64,000 nucleotides of DNA from DATLSM01 sp963722965 (GCA_963722965.1 CAVROX010000001.1:1-64000); one strand, 5' to 3'. Shown: positions 42,906-52,171, counted from the first letter of the stretch. A program made the numbers and translations. The notes: a model not told the origin generated them from the letters alone.

Positions 42906-43379
42906 ATGGTTCCGGTCGAGGTAAAGGGTGTTGAGGGGATGCGGGCGCTGCTCGGGCGCCAGATCGGTCCGAGCGAGTGGCGAACCGTCACTCAGGCAGA
43001 CATCAACGCCTTTGCCGATCTGTCGGGCGATCACCAGTGGATCCACGTCGACGTCGAGCGGGCCAGGTCCGAGAGTCCCTTCGCGACGACGATCGCCCAT
43101 GGCAATCTCACCCTCTCGCTGGTCGACGGCTTCCGCGGTGAACTGATCGATGCCAGCGGTTTCGCGCTGGGCGTCAACTACGGATGGGACAAGATCAGGT
43201 TCCCAGCCCCTGTCCCCGTCGACAGCAGGGTTCGCGCTCGCGCCGAGGTCGTCTCGGTCGAGGAGAAAGGCGGCGGCTGGTGGCAGGTCATCACCCGCTT
43301 CACCCTCGAGGTCGAGGGAAATGAGAAGCCCTGCTTCGTCGGCGATTCGGTCACGCGCGTTATGGCCCCAACCGACTGA
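42906..43379 (+). CDS. MaoC-like (R)-enoyl-CoA hydratase/dehydratase
   Basis: 157 residues of a hot-dog fold. ITQ-type opening (EWRTVTQADINAFADLSGDH) and QWIHVDVERARSESPFATT then IAHGNLTLSLVDGF contain the catalytic Asp and His of the hydratase 2 motif. NYGWDKIRFPAPVPVDSRVR completes the substrate site. Such proteins hydrate enoyl-CoA in fatty-acid or polyhydroxyalkanoate metabolism; the substrate is inferred only at family level. Convergent with the membrane-protein gene that follows. Confidence 0.88.
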   Translation: MVPVEVKGVEGMRALLGRQIGPSEWRTVTQADINAFADLSGDHQWIHVDVERARSESPFATTIAHGNLTLSLVDGFRGELIDASGFALGVNYGWDKIRFPAPVPVDSRVRARAEVVSVEEKGGGWWQVITRFTLEVEGNEKPCFVGDSVTRVMAPTD

Positions 43380-43427
43380 TCGGTCCGAAGAGGCGCAGCG
43401 TTTCGGCGCTTTGGGTCCCGTGATCGC

Positions 43428-43471
43428 GGAGCGCTAGCGCCGGCTTCCTGCTGCCGAGAAGCGCTAGCTCC
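43428..43471. terminator. Hairpin between convergent genes
   Basis: GGAG-(CG)-CTAGCGC at 43428-43440 pairs with GCGCTAGCTCC at 43461-43471: eleven pairs with a two-base bulge and a 20-base loop. It sits between the convergent MaoC and membrane-protein genes. There is no strong T run, so it may be a Rho-independent-like terminator of the GC-rich kind or simply a structured spacer. Confidence 0.4.
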
Positions 43472-43546
43472 ATCCACTTCCAAAGCAGTAGACATCCTCA
43501 AAGCGAGAGGTGCCCAACCAGGTCAGTTGATCCTCCAAACGAGCCG

Positions 43547-44533
43547 TCAACCGACCCAGATGCCAGTCTCGGCAGCGACTCGCGACTGCCGCGAACGCGG
43601 CGAGGCAGCGAGATTGCCCGCCGGCGCGGTAGGCCAGATCGCGAAGGCGAGCAGGACGAAGAGCGGCCCGACGTTGGGGTCGGTGGCGCTGCCCGTGGTC
43701 AGTCCGCCGAGGCTTTGCCCGAGCATCCAGTAGACGAGCGAAAGAAGGACGCCGAGGATCAATGTCTGCTGGCGCCAGCGAGTCCAGACGCCGACGGCGA
43801 GGAGCAGTGAAACGGCGAGAAGGATCGCCGCGATCGCCTTGCCATCACCCTCCAGCGTCGTCGCGAGCGAGCGCTGGAGGCTGGCCAGCCAGGGCATCGA
43901 GTTCCCCGAAGCTTCGAGCAGGCTGCCGCTGATCGAGTACACCGGGCGCACCAGCACCGCGATCCAGAGCCCCACCGAACAGCCCCAGACCGCCGACCAG
44001 ACGGCGAGAGCTCCGCGCTCGCCGAACGGGCCGGAGGCGGCGGGCGAGCGGCTGTCCCGTCTCGCGCTGGGCCAGACCAGCAGGCCAATCACCGCGTAGA
44101 GCAGGACCGCGCCGGGGGCGCCGCTGAACGGCGAGCCCATGTCCATCAGCAGCATCCCGAAGCCCTCGCCAAACCACCAGACCACCAGGGTCCAGCCGAA
44201 GGAGAGCGCCAGCGCCGGCTTGACCGTGGGCCGGTAGAGCAAGCCGAGCCCGATCGCGCACTGGATCAGGGCGAAGATCGTGTTCCAGACGGTCAGGTTG
44301 GAGCTGGCGATCTGGCCCGCCCAGTGAATCGAGTGCGCGGCCCAGGTGGGCTGCATCGAGAGCATCGGTTCGATCGTCCCCGCAACGAATTCCCGCGAGT
44401 ACATGTAGGGCTGGAACTGCAGGACGCCGTCAAGGAGCCAGATCAGACCGAGCGTGATCTGGACGGCGCGGCGAGTGATTTTGGGGCTCAAGTCCCGACC
44501 CCCCGCCACCTGGGTGCCGGGCAGGTCCTCCAA
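43547..44533 (-). CDS. DoxX-like multi-pass membrane protein
   Basis: 328 residues with about eight membrane segments. QITLGLIWLLDGVLQFQPYM, WNTIFALIQCAIGLGLLYRP, WTLVVWWFGEGFGMLLMDMG and FSGAPGAVLLYAVIGLLVW are repeated almost motif for motif in the membrane half of the gene at 47111-48954, so they are paralogues. The family is uncharacterised; the neighbouring CtaG and SCO-domain proteins suggest copper handling or cytochrome-oxidase assembly. The frame is intact. Confidence 0.68.
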   Translation of the reverse strand: MEDLPGTQVAGGRDLSPKITRRAVQITLGLIWLLDGVLQFQPYMYSREFVAGTIEPMLSMQPTWAAHSIHWAGQIASSNLTVWNTIFALIQCAIGLGLLYRPTVKPALALSFGWTLVVWWFGEGFGMLLMDMGSPFSGAPGAVLLYAVIGLLVWPSARRDSRSPAASGPFGERGALAVWSAVWGCSVGLWIAVLVRPVYSISGSLLEASGNSMPWLASLQRSLATTLEGDGKAIAAILLAVSLLLAVGVWTRWRQQTLILGVLLSLVYWMLGQSLGGLTTGSATDPNVGPLFVLLAFAIWPTAPAGNLAASPRSRQSRVAAETGIWVG

Positions 44534-44933
44534 CCCAGCCAGCGGACTGCCGAGCCCGCGGTGATCGAGATCTCCTCAACCGCTGGCGCGGTCACGACGT
44601 ACAGCGGCGGTGAAGTCGGGTGATCAGCTCGGCGGGAAACATGCTGCCCTCCACTTGAGCTTCAGAAAACTGCAGCCCAGATAGCTTACGGGCGAGGATC
44701 GAGGCGGAACGTTTGTAGGCAAGCTTCGGCGTCTGCCCTCGCCAACTCCGAGACGACAGGGAGCTTGGCAGTCTTGGGCCGCGAAGGAGCCCGGGCGGAC
44801 GAGTGCCCCTTCAAATTCACCAGCCGCCGGTTCGGGCAGGGCCAGCTGCCGATCGGCTTGGCGCTCAGGATTGGAGTCAGTTTGAGCGGATCTAAGGTCC
44901 TCCAAGGCTGGCCGGGCCGACGGCGCTGATAGA
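44534..44933. other. About 400-base spacer between CtaG and the DoxX-like gene
   Basis: Mostly without a convincing gene. It holds one short minus-strand frame (44686-44937) listed separately. No T-rich terminator or clear repeat was found. Confidence 0.45.
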
Positions 44934-44937
44934 TCAC
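44686..44937 (-). CDS. Possible small hypothetical protein after ctaG
   Basis: An 83-codon frame whose GTG overlaps the ctaG stop as GTGA. Composition (IYQRRRPGQPWRTLDPLKL, KTAKLPVVSELARADAEA) is less Arg/Ala-biased than the shadow frames in this DNA. No family is recognised, there is no membrane segment, and it could equally be chance. It is included because of the coupled start. Confidence 0.22.
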   Translation of the reverse strand: MIYQRRRPGQPWRTLDPLKLTPILSAKPIGSWPCPNRRLVNLKGHSSARAPSRPKTAKLPVVSELARADAEACLQTFRLDPRP

Positions 44938-45794
44938 CCGGCTGCGGTGGACCTGGCGATGGGCTGCACGCGTGACTCACGAGGCTCCAGCCATCGGTAG
45001 GCGATCACGACGATCGCGATCATGAAGGCGAGCGAACCCGGAACCCACATCACTCCGGCCGCTAACTGCTGGTCGGTGAGCGCCGAGATATGCCCCGGTC
45101 TGCTCGCCAGCTCAGCGTAGGAGGAGTAGATCGGCGAAGGGGCCAGCGCGAGGACGATGGCGAGTACCCAGCCGACCAACACGGTGCCGAGCAGGTAGGC
45201 GAGTTTCCCCGGCTCGCTCAGCGGGGAGCGCCACGGCGGTGAATAGATGACGCGGGTCCACAGAAGGAGAGCGGTCGCGAAGAAGGTGAGGTGCTCGAGG
45301 GCGTGGACCAGTTCCGAGCGCAGCGCTGCGTCGTATAGGACCGGGAGGTGCCAGGCGACAAAATTCACGTTGAAGATCAGCCAGGAGACGATCGCGCCGC
45401 CCAGGAACAGGGCAAAGCGGCGAAGCGGCGCCGTTCTTGGATTGCGGACCAATTCGCGACTCGCGACCCGTCGGTAGCTGAGCGGAACACCCCGCCACAT
45501 CCGGTTCCAAGGTCGAGCCAGCGCCAGCAGCGGCGGTGCCACCGAGATCAGCAAGATGTGCTGGATCATGTGAACCCAGAAGAGCTTGTCGGAGAGGTCG
45601 TCGATCGGCGAGTCGACCGCGGCCAAGATCGCCGCGAGGCCGCCGATGAAAGCGGCCGTGCGCCAACGATCGGCCGGCTGCACGGGCCGCCTCCGCCCGC
45701 GCCCGCCCAGCCAATAAAGGAGCGCCGCGCCCAAGACCCAAAGCAGCGCCGGACCACCAGTCCAATCCAACGGTGTGGTCAGCGAATTGAGCAT
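44934..45794 (-). CDS. ctaG: Cytochrome c oxidase assembly protein, CtaG/Caa3_CtaG family
   Basis: 286 residues with seven membrane helices. Conserved His lie in LFWVHMIQHILLISVAPPLL, FVAWHLPVLYDAAL and LVHALEHLTFFATALLLW. RVIYSPPWRSPLSEPGKLAYL and LALAPSPIYSSYAEL are typical loops of the Bacillus-type CtaG (PF09678). The family is needed for copper-site maturation of caa3 oxidase. Next to a SCO-domain protein this role is well supported by context; no oxidase subunit gene is in the window. Confidence 0.88.
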   Translation of the reverse strand: MLNSLTTPLDWTGGPALLWVLGAALLYWLGGRGRRRPVQPADRWRTAAFIGGLAAILAAVDSPIDDLSDKLFWVHMIQHILLISVAPPLLALARPWNRMWRGVPLSYRRVASRELVRNPRTAPLRRFALFLGGAIVSWLIFNVNFVAWHLPVLYDAALRSELVHALEHLTFFATALLLWTRVIYSPPWRSPLSEPGKLAYLLGTVLVGWVLAIVLALAPSPIYSSYAELASRPGHISALTDQQLAAGVMWVPGSLAFMIAIVVIAYRWLEPRESRVQPIARSTAAG

Positions 45795-45918
45795 CGCGCA
45801 GATCCGTCGACTAGAGCATAAGGCGACCGCTACGTCTTGGCCACCCCGATTGATCGGGCCGCTTGGCTTCGGTGCGGGTGGCGGTCCATCGGTAGCGGGC
45901 CGGGCTACGTCTTCGCAT

Positions 45919-47109
45919 TCAAAGTTGACCGATTGGGACGCGGATCACCTGCTCCAGGTGCCAACCGCGCCCGCCGGCTCGAAGTTGCCAGGCATCGATG
46001 GTCCCACCGGCGGCGGCGAGCGCGATGACACCACCGCCGCCGGTGAGGGCGAGGGCGCTCGTCGCCGGCGGCGGTGGGCGGAGCGCCCGCCAGGCCGAGC
46101 CGGGCCCGGCGCTGATCCAAAGCCTGCCGGCCCGCCCGCCCTTGCCCGCCAGCACGTAGGCTCGCTGTCGCGGGCCGGGCCCGGCGCTGATCAGGTGTTG
46201 GCCGGCGCTCAGTCCCAGCGGCGGCATCTCCTGCCATCGCTTGCCGGCGTCCCTGCTCCAGGCTGCGATCAGATCCTGGCCGTGCGCGGAGGAGAGATCG
46301 ATCAACGTGAACGCGCCGGCCGAGCTGCTGGTCAAGCGCAAGACGGCGGCGGGGTAGCCACGCAGGGCCAGGGGAAGGTTGGGAGCGGCCCGGCGCCAGC
46401 TGCCGTGGCTCGCGGAATACTCGCCGATTTGTCCGGGAAGCTGGCAGCTGCCGCCCACGAGCGCCCGCCCGCCAGCGCCGACACTTACCGCGTCGATGCT
46501 CTGCAGTTCACAGCCCTTCGTCGACGGTTGCCGGGACAGTGCATCAGCCGAAATCAGCGTGGTCCAAGATGCGCCCGCGCTCGCCCGTCTGAGCACTTCG
46601 CCACCGTGGCGGGGGATCAGAGCAAGGACCGTCCCATCGCCGCCGGTGGCGAGTGAGTCTGGGCCGGTGGTGAGCGGCTGGGGGAGCAGCTGGGGCGCCC
46701 AGCTTGCGCCGTGATCAGCGCTCCTTGCGAGGGGGGAGAAGTGGAGGTTGATGCTCGGCAGGAAACCGGCGATCAGTGCCCCCCGCGGTGCCGTGGCGAG
46801 GGCGAGGCCGCCGTTATCCTGGACTCCCGGTGGCGTAACCAGGGACCAGCGAGCGCTGCCGCTGCCCTGCCATAAGAGCTCCCAGAAGTGGTTTTCCCCT
46901 GAGCGTGCCCCGACCGGAACCACGGCCCAACTTCCGCTGGGGGTGGGAAGCGAGGTAGCAAGCTGGGGCCCCTGAGGAGCCTGCTGGCGCGGACGGGCGG
47001 CTGCCCCACAGGCGCTGAGGCCGAGGCTGAGGATGATGATGCCGGCAAGCTGTGACCTTCTCCGCGACCCGGAGGAGCGGCGGCCCTTAAGCGTTGCTTG
47101 AACGCTCAT
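45919..47109 (-). CDS. Lipoprotein with BNR/sialidase-like beta-propeller repeats
   Basis: About 396 residues. The N-terminus QLAGIIILSLGLSACGAA is a lipoprotein signal with lipobox LSAC. The rest has repeating RSADHGASWAPQL, RASAGASWTTLIS and WSRDAGKRWQEMPPLGL units, the S/R-x-D-x-G-x-x-W Asp-box pattern of BNR propellers. No catalytic residues of sialidases are evident, so it is probably a binding propeller on the outer face. It begins one base after the stop of the membrane-SCO gene, so both are in one operon with ctaG downstream. Role in oxidase assembly is inferred from position. Confidence 0.7.
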   Translation of the reverse strand: MSVQATLKGRRSSGSRRRSQLAGIIILSLGLSACGAAARPRQQAPQGPQLATSLPTPSGSWAVVPVGARSGENHFWELLWQGSGSARWSLVTPPGVQDNGGLALATAPRGALIAGFLPSINLHFSPLARSADHGASWAPQLLPQPLTTGPDSLATGGDGTVLALIPRHGGEVLRRASAGASWTTLISADALSRQPSTKGCELQSIDAVSVGAGGRALVGGSCQLPGQIGEYSASHGSWRRAAPNLPLALRGYPAAVLRLTSSSAGAFTLIDLSSAHGQDLIAAWSRDAGKRWQEMPPLGLSAGQHLISAGPGPRQRAYVLAGKGGRAGRLWISAGPGSAWRALRPPPPATSALALTGGGGVIALAAAGGTIDAWQLRAGGRGWHLEQVIRVPIGQL

Positions 47110-47110
47110 C

Positions 47111-48954
47111 TCAGGAGCGCGATTCGCGCAGCACCTGACTGGCGGCATTGGCCAGGGTGACCGCGAAGGAGGACTCGGTGCTCGATGTCCCCGGACCGGG
47201 GTCAAAGCCCGAATTCCAGCGCAGCTGGCCGCGGGAATTGAGGATCGCGGCTTCATCGGGGTGAACCACCATCGCCCCGCCCCGGGGCACCGAGACTTCG
47301 ATCCCAAATGTGTTCCAGACCCGACGCAACGCTGCGGTTGGGCCGGTCAGGTAGAGCCAGTTGGGCAGACCTTCGAGTTGCTCCTGGTGGTCAAACGCCC
47401 GTAGCACAGACGGCGAGCGGTAGAGCGGGTTGGCGTCGATCGCGACGAGCTCCACCCGCTGGGCGCCGCTGCCGAGCAGGCGGTCGGCCTGCTTGAACTC
47501 CTGGGCAATGATCGGGCAGTCAACGTTGCAGACTGGGTCCAGGAAGGTGACCAGAACCACCTTGCCCCGCAGCCCGCTCAGGGTGACGGGCGCTCCGCGC
47601 TGGTCGATCAACCTGAAGTCAGGCGGTCGGTAAAAGCCGCCCACCGATGAGGTGGGCCCGTCGATGCTTTGAGCGAGAAGTGTCGTGGCGTTTGGATTGA
47701 TCGCTGCCAGGGCGAACGACACGCTCCCCAGGGCGGTCATCGATAGCGCAGCGACGAGCGCCAGCACCCGCGCGGGCAGCCTCAGCGAAACCGGTGAGGC
47801 GCGCAGGCGGTGGGTATCGGGCTCGGCGTCGGGAAGGGGGGTGGGTGGGTGAACGAAGGCTAGGTAGCCGGCGAGGAAGAGGAGCAATTGGGGAAGCGCG
47901 CTGTTGGGGTCGGTGCCCATCCCACCGAGAACACCGAGGTCCTGGACGAGCACCCAATCGGCGAGGCAGAGCACCGCGATCGCCGCCAGCGCCGGTCGGA
48001 TGAGGCGGACGCGGCCACTGAGGAAGGCCACCCCGGTCAAGCCCAGAGTCGCAATCACCAACAGGTTGAGGAGGACCGCGTAGGCACCAACAAAGCCAGC
48101 GACGTCACCGAGCAGCGCCGAAAGCGCGTGGGGCTGGGGGGTTCTCGCCATTTCGGTGACCATGCTCTGCAGGGCCCCACCGTTGCCTTGCCAAAAGCCG
48201 TTACCCGGCCATGCCTGCAAAACCGCCATCGCGAGGAGCAGGACCCCCGAGCAGCTCAAAACAGCGCGTCCGAGCCGCCGGTCACGCCAGCTGCGCTCCG
48301 GAAGCGCGACCAGAGCACCGGCGGCCGCGTAGAACAGCACCGCGCCTGGCGCTCCGAACATCCAGCTCGCCCCGGGGCGAGAATCCCGCCCATTGCCTCG
48401 CCAAGCACCCAGACACTCAGCGCCCAGCCGATGCTGATCAGCCCGCCGAGCCTTGACCACCGACCCCGCGCGACCGCCAGTAACCAGACCCCGATCCCAA
48501 TCTGGATCCAGACCGCCGCGGTCGCAGCCGTGACCGGATGGTTATTCCAGATCGTCGCGCCCCAGCGCAGCACGTCCTGCAACCAGACGGGGCTTCCCGC
48601 GCCGGCTTCGGCGATCACCTGTCCGGTCAAACGCAGCGGCATCGCGGACTGCATCTGCAGGATGCCGTCTAGGATCCAAAGCGCTCCGAAGCCGATCCGC
48701 AGCAGGCGGCGGGCGCGAGCCTCGGGCCAGTGCTTCTCGTTCTGGGTGCCGCTGCTTTGCCCTGAATCTATTCGGCCAGGTCGGTTTTCTCGGAGGAGCC
48801 TGACCCCCAGCCAGCCGCCGATCAGCAGCGCTGCGAGGATCAAAAGTCCGCCGAGCAGAGCCTGCTCTTGGACCGACAGGCTGTGCTGGAAGTGCGAGGT
48901 AATCACGCGGTTATTCAGCCCATTGCCACTTCCCATCCCGCTCATCCCGCGCAT
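47111..48954 (-). CDS. DoxX-like membrane protein fused to a SCO1/SenC thioredoxin domain (frameshift near 48370)
   Basis: About 615 residues. The membrane half carries RIGFGALWILDGILQMQSAM, AVWIQIGIGVWLLAVARGRW, SIGWALSVWVLGEAMGGIL and FGAPGAVLFYAAAGALVALP, matching the gene at 43547. More membrane helices follow. The C-terminal 190 residues form a SCO domain: PDFRLIDQRGAPVTLSGLRG, VVLVTFLDPVCNVDCPII with the copper-binding CxxxC, and a His in GGAMVVHPDEAAILNSRG. SCO proteins deliver copper to CuA of cytochrome oxidase. A G4 run needs one more G to join the halves. Start may also be 48999. Confidence 0.75.
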
Positions 48955-49098
48955 GGATCTTGATGCTAGCTCGCGCTCGACGGGGGCCAACGTACCCATG
49001 TGGGAAGAGACGGACAGCCGGTCGACTACAAGCCTGCTACCGCAAACCGCCTTCCCGTGCCGGTTTCGCCCTCCCGCCTTTCCGAGTCTGAGCCTGGC

Positions 49099-50682
49099 TC
49101 AGGCGCGGCCCGCCTCAGTCGCAGCTGCACCGGACTGCGGGCTAACCTCGAATTCCGTTCCGATCAGCGTCTCCCGCTCGATGTCGCGCTCTCGCACCAG
49201 CCACAGGGCCAGCAGCGAGCCGACGAAAGAGAGGAGCGCCCCGAGCAGGAGGATCACGTTGAGACCGTGGATGAACCCCTGCTCGGCGGCGGCGCGGGTG
49301 AGCGCGCTAGCCCCCGAGGGGACCGCGGAGAGCGCTTGCGACAACGCCCCCGAAGAGGTCGCTTCGACCAGGCCGCGGGCCTGCGCGTGTCCCAGGGCGG
49401 GGGCGACTTCCTGCGCTCTGGAGGCGCCGACGCCGAGGAAGATCGCCCCCCAGGCGGCGATCCCGACGGCTATCCCGACCTGGCGGAAGGTGTCGTTGAT
49501 CCCCGCAGCCATCCCGCTTTGCTCCTTGGGGACGACGCTCAGGGCGACGTCGGCGATGACCGGGTTGAGCAGTCCGACCCCGATGCCACTGACGATGAAG
49601 CCGACCAGCAGTGCGGTCCATTGCGAGTGCACGCCCAGGCCGCCCATCAGCGCCAGCCCGAGGCCGGTGAGGGCGAGGCCAGCGCTCATCAGGTAGCGAG
49701 CTTGGACCCGGGCCAGGGCGATCCCCGAAAGGGGCGCGACGACAAAGGCGCCGACGGTGATCGGCAGGTAGCGGAGGCCGGCTTCGATCGGCGAGAAGCC
49801 GAGGAAGTTCTGCAGGTAGAGCGTCAGGTAGAGGAACAGGGCGAACATCGAGCCGGAGACTGCGAAGGCCGCCAGCTGCACGCCGGTGAATGCCCGGCGG
49901 CGAAAGAAGGAGAGCGGAAGCATCGGCTCGCGCACTCGCATCTCAATCGCGACGAAGGCCGTCAGCAGCACCGCGGCGCCGGCGAAGAGGGAGACGATCT
50001 GGCTACTGCCCCAGCCCTCGGCGTTGCCGCGCACCAGTGCCAGCACCAGCAGGAAGAGCGCAGTCGAGAAGCTGAGCAGGCCGCCCCAGTCGGACCGGGT
50101 TGCATTGGGATCGCGGGACTCGGCCAGCTTCCAGTAGGTGACGGCGATCGCCGCCAGCCCGATCGGGACGTTGACGAGGAAAACGGACTGCCAGCCGAGG
50201 CCGTCGGTGAGCAGGCCGCCGAGCAGCGGGCCGATCGCGACGGCGATGCCGATCGTCGCCCCGTAGATGCCCATTGCCATGCCGCGCTCTGGGCCGCTGG
50301 GGAACTCCTGGGCGACGAGGGCGAGGGAGACCGCGAACATGATTGCGCCGCCGATTCCCTGCAGGCCGCGAGCGATGTTCAGAAAGGTCGGGTCGGGGGA
50401 GAGGCCGCAGAGCAGCGAGGCGGCCGAGAAGATGCCGAGGCCAATCGCGAAGAGGCGACGGCGGCCGAGCCGGTCGGCGAGCGAGCCGGCGGTGAGGACG
50501 AGGGCAGCCAGCGAGAGCGCGTAGGCGTCGATCACCCACTGCAGGTCGGTGAAGCTGCCACCGAGGTCCTTCTGAATGGCGGGTAGGGCCGTGTTGACGA
50601 CGGTGATGTCGAGCAGCAACATGAAGGTGGCGACGCAGACCGCGCCGAGCGTCCACCACTTGCGGTTCGTTGCCGATTTCAT
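49099..50682 (-). CDS. MFS drug-efflux transporter, DHA2 (EmrB/QacA) type
   Basis: About 527 residues with 14 predicted helices. WWTLGAVCVATFMLLLDITV and VVNTALPAIQKDLGGSFTD are the D1 motif of 14-helix proton antiporters. SLADRLGRRRLFAIGLGIFS is motif A, and GPLLGGLLTDGLGWQSVFLV motif C. Substrate is unknown; such pumps export hydrophobic compounds. The start at 50682 (KSATNRKWW) is preferred over the longer frame because that would cross the operator region shared with the divergent marR gene, which probably represses it. Confidence 0.88.
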   Translation of the reverse strand: MKSATNRKWWTLGAVCVATFMLLLDITVVNTALPAIQKDLGGSFTDLQWVIDAYALSLAALVLTAGSLADRLGRRRLFAIGLGIFSAASLLCGLSPDPTFLNIARGLQGIGGAIMFAVSLALVAQEFPSGPERGMAMGIYGATIGIAVAIGPLLGGLLTDGLGWQSVFLVNVPIGLAAIAVTYWKLAESRDPNATRSDWGGLLSFSTALFLLVLALVRGNAEGWGSSQIVSLFAGAAVLLTAFVAIEMRVREPMLPLSFFRRRAFTGVQLAAFAVSGSMFALFLYLTLYLQNFLGFSPIEAGLRYLPITVGAFVVAPLSGIALARVQARYLMSAGLALTGLGLALMGGLGVHSQWTALLVGFIVSGIGVGLLNPVIADVALSVVPKEQSGMAAGINDTFRQVGIAVGIAAWGAIFLGVGASRAQEVAPALGHAQARGLVEATSSGALSQALSAVPSGASALTRAAAEQGFIHGLNVILLLGALLSFVGSLLALWLVRERDIERETLIGTEFEVSPQSGAAATEAGRA

Positions 50683-50713
50683 CTGAGGCTCCAATCCGTT
50701 GGGTACAATCTCG

Positions 50714-50758
50714 TCAGGTGCCCTGTTCAGGCTACCTGACCAGGGGAACTTATCAGGT
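50714..50758. promoter_or_regulatory. Operator region of the marR/MFS divergent promoters
   Basis: A 13-base palindrome TCAGG-CTA-CCTGA (50727-50739) is flanked by two further TCAGGT half-sites at 50714-50719 and 50753-50758, giving four half-sites in 45 bases between the divergent start codons. A TACAAT sequence at 50704-50709 could be a -10. Binding by the neighbouring MarR protein is the natural inference. Confidence 0.6.
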
Positions 50759-50769
50759 CTCCTTACTAC

Positions 50770-51279
50770 ATGTCTCCCGACGCCAACCCAACCGAGCAGA
50801 TCCCCCTTTCCGGCCTCCTCGATATCGCCCTTGAGGCTCTCTTGGTCGAGTTCCGCGCCGATCTCGAAGCGGCCGGCTACAGCGATATCCGTCCGACCCA
50901 TGGCTGCGTCTTTCGCTTTGTGCGGGAGGACGGTATGCGGCTCACCGAGCTCGCCACCCTCGCCGGGATGACCAAGCAGTCCGTCGGTGAGGTCGTCGAC
51001 GACCTCACCGACCGCGGCTACGTCGAACGCATCCCCGACCCAGACGACCGCCGCGCCAAGCTGATCAGCCTCACCGCGAAGGGGGAAGCAGCCCAGCGCG
51101 TCGGCTACGGCCTCTTCGCCAAAATCGAAGCCCGGTGGGCCGAGCGCTACGGCCCCGAGCGCCTCGCCCGGATGCGCCAGCTCCTCGAAGAGATCGCCTC
51201 CACCGAGGCCCCCCAGCTGGTTCCCGAGCTCTCCCGTGCCTCCCGCTCAGCGCTGACCGAGGTCCCATCGCGCCTCTAA
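50770..51279 (+). CDS. MarR-family transcriptional regulator
   Basis: 169 residues of a winged-helix dimer. DIALEALLVEFRADLEAAGY is the dimer helix, LTELATLAGMTKQSVGEVVD the recognition helix region, LTDRGYVERIPDPDDRRAKL the wing with the conserved DxRR, and SLTAKGEAAQRVGYGLFAKI the return helix. It likely represses the divergent MFS pump and itself through the TCAGGT palindromes between them, released by an unknown ligand. Confidence 0.9.
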   Translation: MSPDANPTEQIPLSGLLDIALEALLVEFRADLEAAGYSDIRPTHGCVFRFVREDGMRLTELATLAGMTKQSVGEVVDDLTDRGYVERIPDPDDRRAKLISLTAKGEAAQRVGYGLFAKIEARWAERYGPERLARMRQLLEEIASTEAPQLVPELSRASRSALTEVPSRL

Positions 51280-51347
51280 TCAGTCAGCGGTGCCCGCCGG
51301 GAGCGCCGCGGTCCTGATCGTCCACTCGCTGTCATCGAATGTGACGC

Positions 51348-51647
51348 TCAGTCGAGATCGAGCGCGGCGATGATCGCGTGGCTAAGGGCTGGCTCTTGAG
51401 AGCCGAGCAAGACCCCGATCTGCTCTCCCAGTGCATCGGTGGGAATGGTGGTGATGTTGTCGCAACTGATGACCGAGGGCTGGGTGAGGCCGTTCGCCGC
51501 ATCGACGCCAAGCTCGCTGGAGAGCCCGCGGATCGTGGTGGTGATCAGCGCGACTGTAACCGTCCTCATATGCGGCCGCACAAGCTCACGGGTGAGGATC
51601 AACACGGGCCGAGCCTTGTCGAGTTGCGCCACATGGATGGCCCGCAT
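51348..51647 (-). CDS. MazF/PemK-type mRNA interferase toxin
   Basis: 99 residues. IHVAQLDKARPVLILTREL is the first strand pair, RTVTVALITTTIRGLSSELG the second, and LTQPSVISCDNITTIPTDAL the conserved later part with the Cys-Asp-Asn turn typical of MazF. Cleaves RNA at short motifs when not bound by antitoxin. The ATG overlaps the antitoxin stop as TGATG, so it is coupled to it. Convergent with marR. Confidence 0.85.
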   Translation of the reverse strand: MRAIHVAQLDKARPVLILTRELVRPHMRTVTVALITTTIRGLSSELGVDAANGLTQPSVISCDNITTIPTDALGEQIGVLLGSQEPALSHAIIAALDLD

Positions 51648-51883
51648 CAGGTCAGGTGATGCGACAGGCTCGCGGCGTGCTCAGCGAGTCCCGCGAGCTC
51701 TGGGTCCGGACCGCTGCCAGCGAGGATCCGGGCATCATGTTCGGCCAGGGCGTGCCGCCGCTCGCGCTCAAGCGCACGGGTGACAACTGTCGCCCGACTG
51801 CGGGCGGTGCCAGAGTCAACGATCTGGTCGACGAAATCGACCAGATCGTCTGGAAGTCGAACGGCGATCTGCTTACTGATCCC
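51647..51883 (-). CDS. Ribbon-helix-helix antitoxin partner of MazF
   Basis: The recognisable protein begins KQIAVRLPDDLVDFVDQIVD and continues ATVVTRALERERRHALAEHD to a short acidic tail. The first part is the beta-strand and helices of a CopG/MazE-like DNA-binding domain, the tail the toxin-neutralising part. No ATG or GTG lies at the expected start; the frame is open to 52090, so the start is uncertain or altered by an indel near TTTTGGG at about 51885. Confidence 0.7.
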   Translation of the reverse strand, partial: GISKQIAVRLPDDLVDFVDQIVDSGTARSRATVVTRALERERRHALAEHDARILAGSGPDPELAGLAEHAASLSHHLT

Positions 51884-52171
51884 AAAATGGTAGCAATTTG
51901 GTAGAGATCGGACGCTGCCTCTCGCACGACCCCGCTCGCCTCGGCCCCCTCGCTCCACCTGGCGGATCCGGAAGTGCGCCTGGGGCCGAACTCTCGGGAT
52001 ATTCACACCTGATCGCGATGAGGTTTTGCGGGGACATACGACGCCAGTGCCTGGGCTCGGCATTGCTTTCAGTCCGATCTGGAGCACCACGATTCCAGAA
52101 CCCGCTCGACCTCTTCGCGGACCAGCGACCGGGTCTCGGCCCGCTCCACACCCGACATGAGACTTCCTGTG
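51884..52171. other. Spacer between the MazEF antitoxin and the IS110 transposase 3' end
   Basis: Contains the upstream region of the antitoxin and probably the right flank of the IS110 element. A 29-codon frame (MSGVERAETRSLVREE, 52069-52158) could be the tail of a gene cut by the insertion; this is a guess. IS110 elements lack terminal inverted repeats, so I cannot fix the element boundary. Confidence 0.35.

Noticed and set aside
47888..49696. 602-codon plus-strand frame over the SCO fusion and MFS genes
   Set aside because: Shadow frame; low-complexity Pro/Ser/Arg protein with no domain, opposite two well-supported genes.
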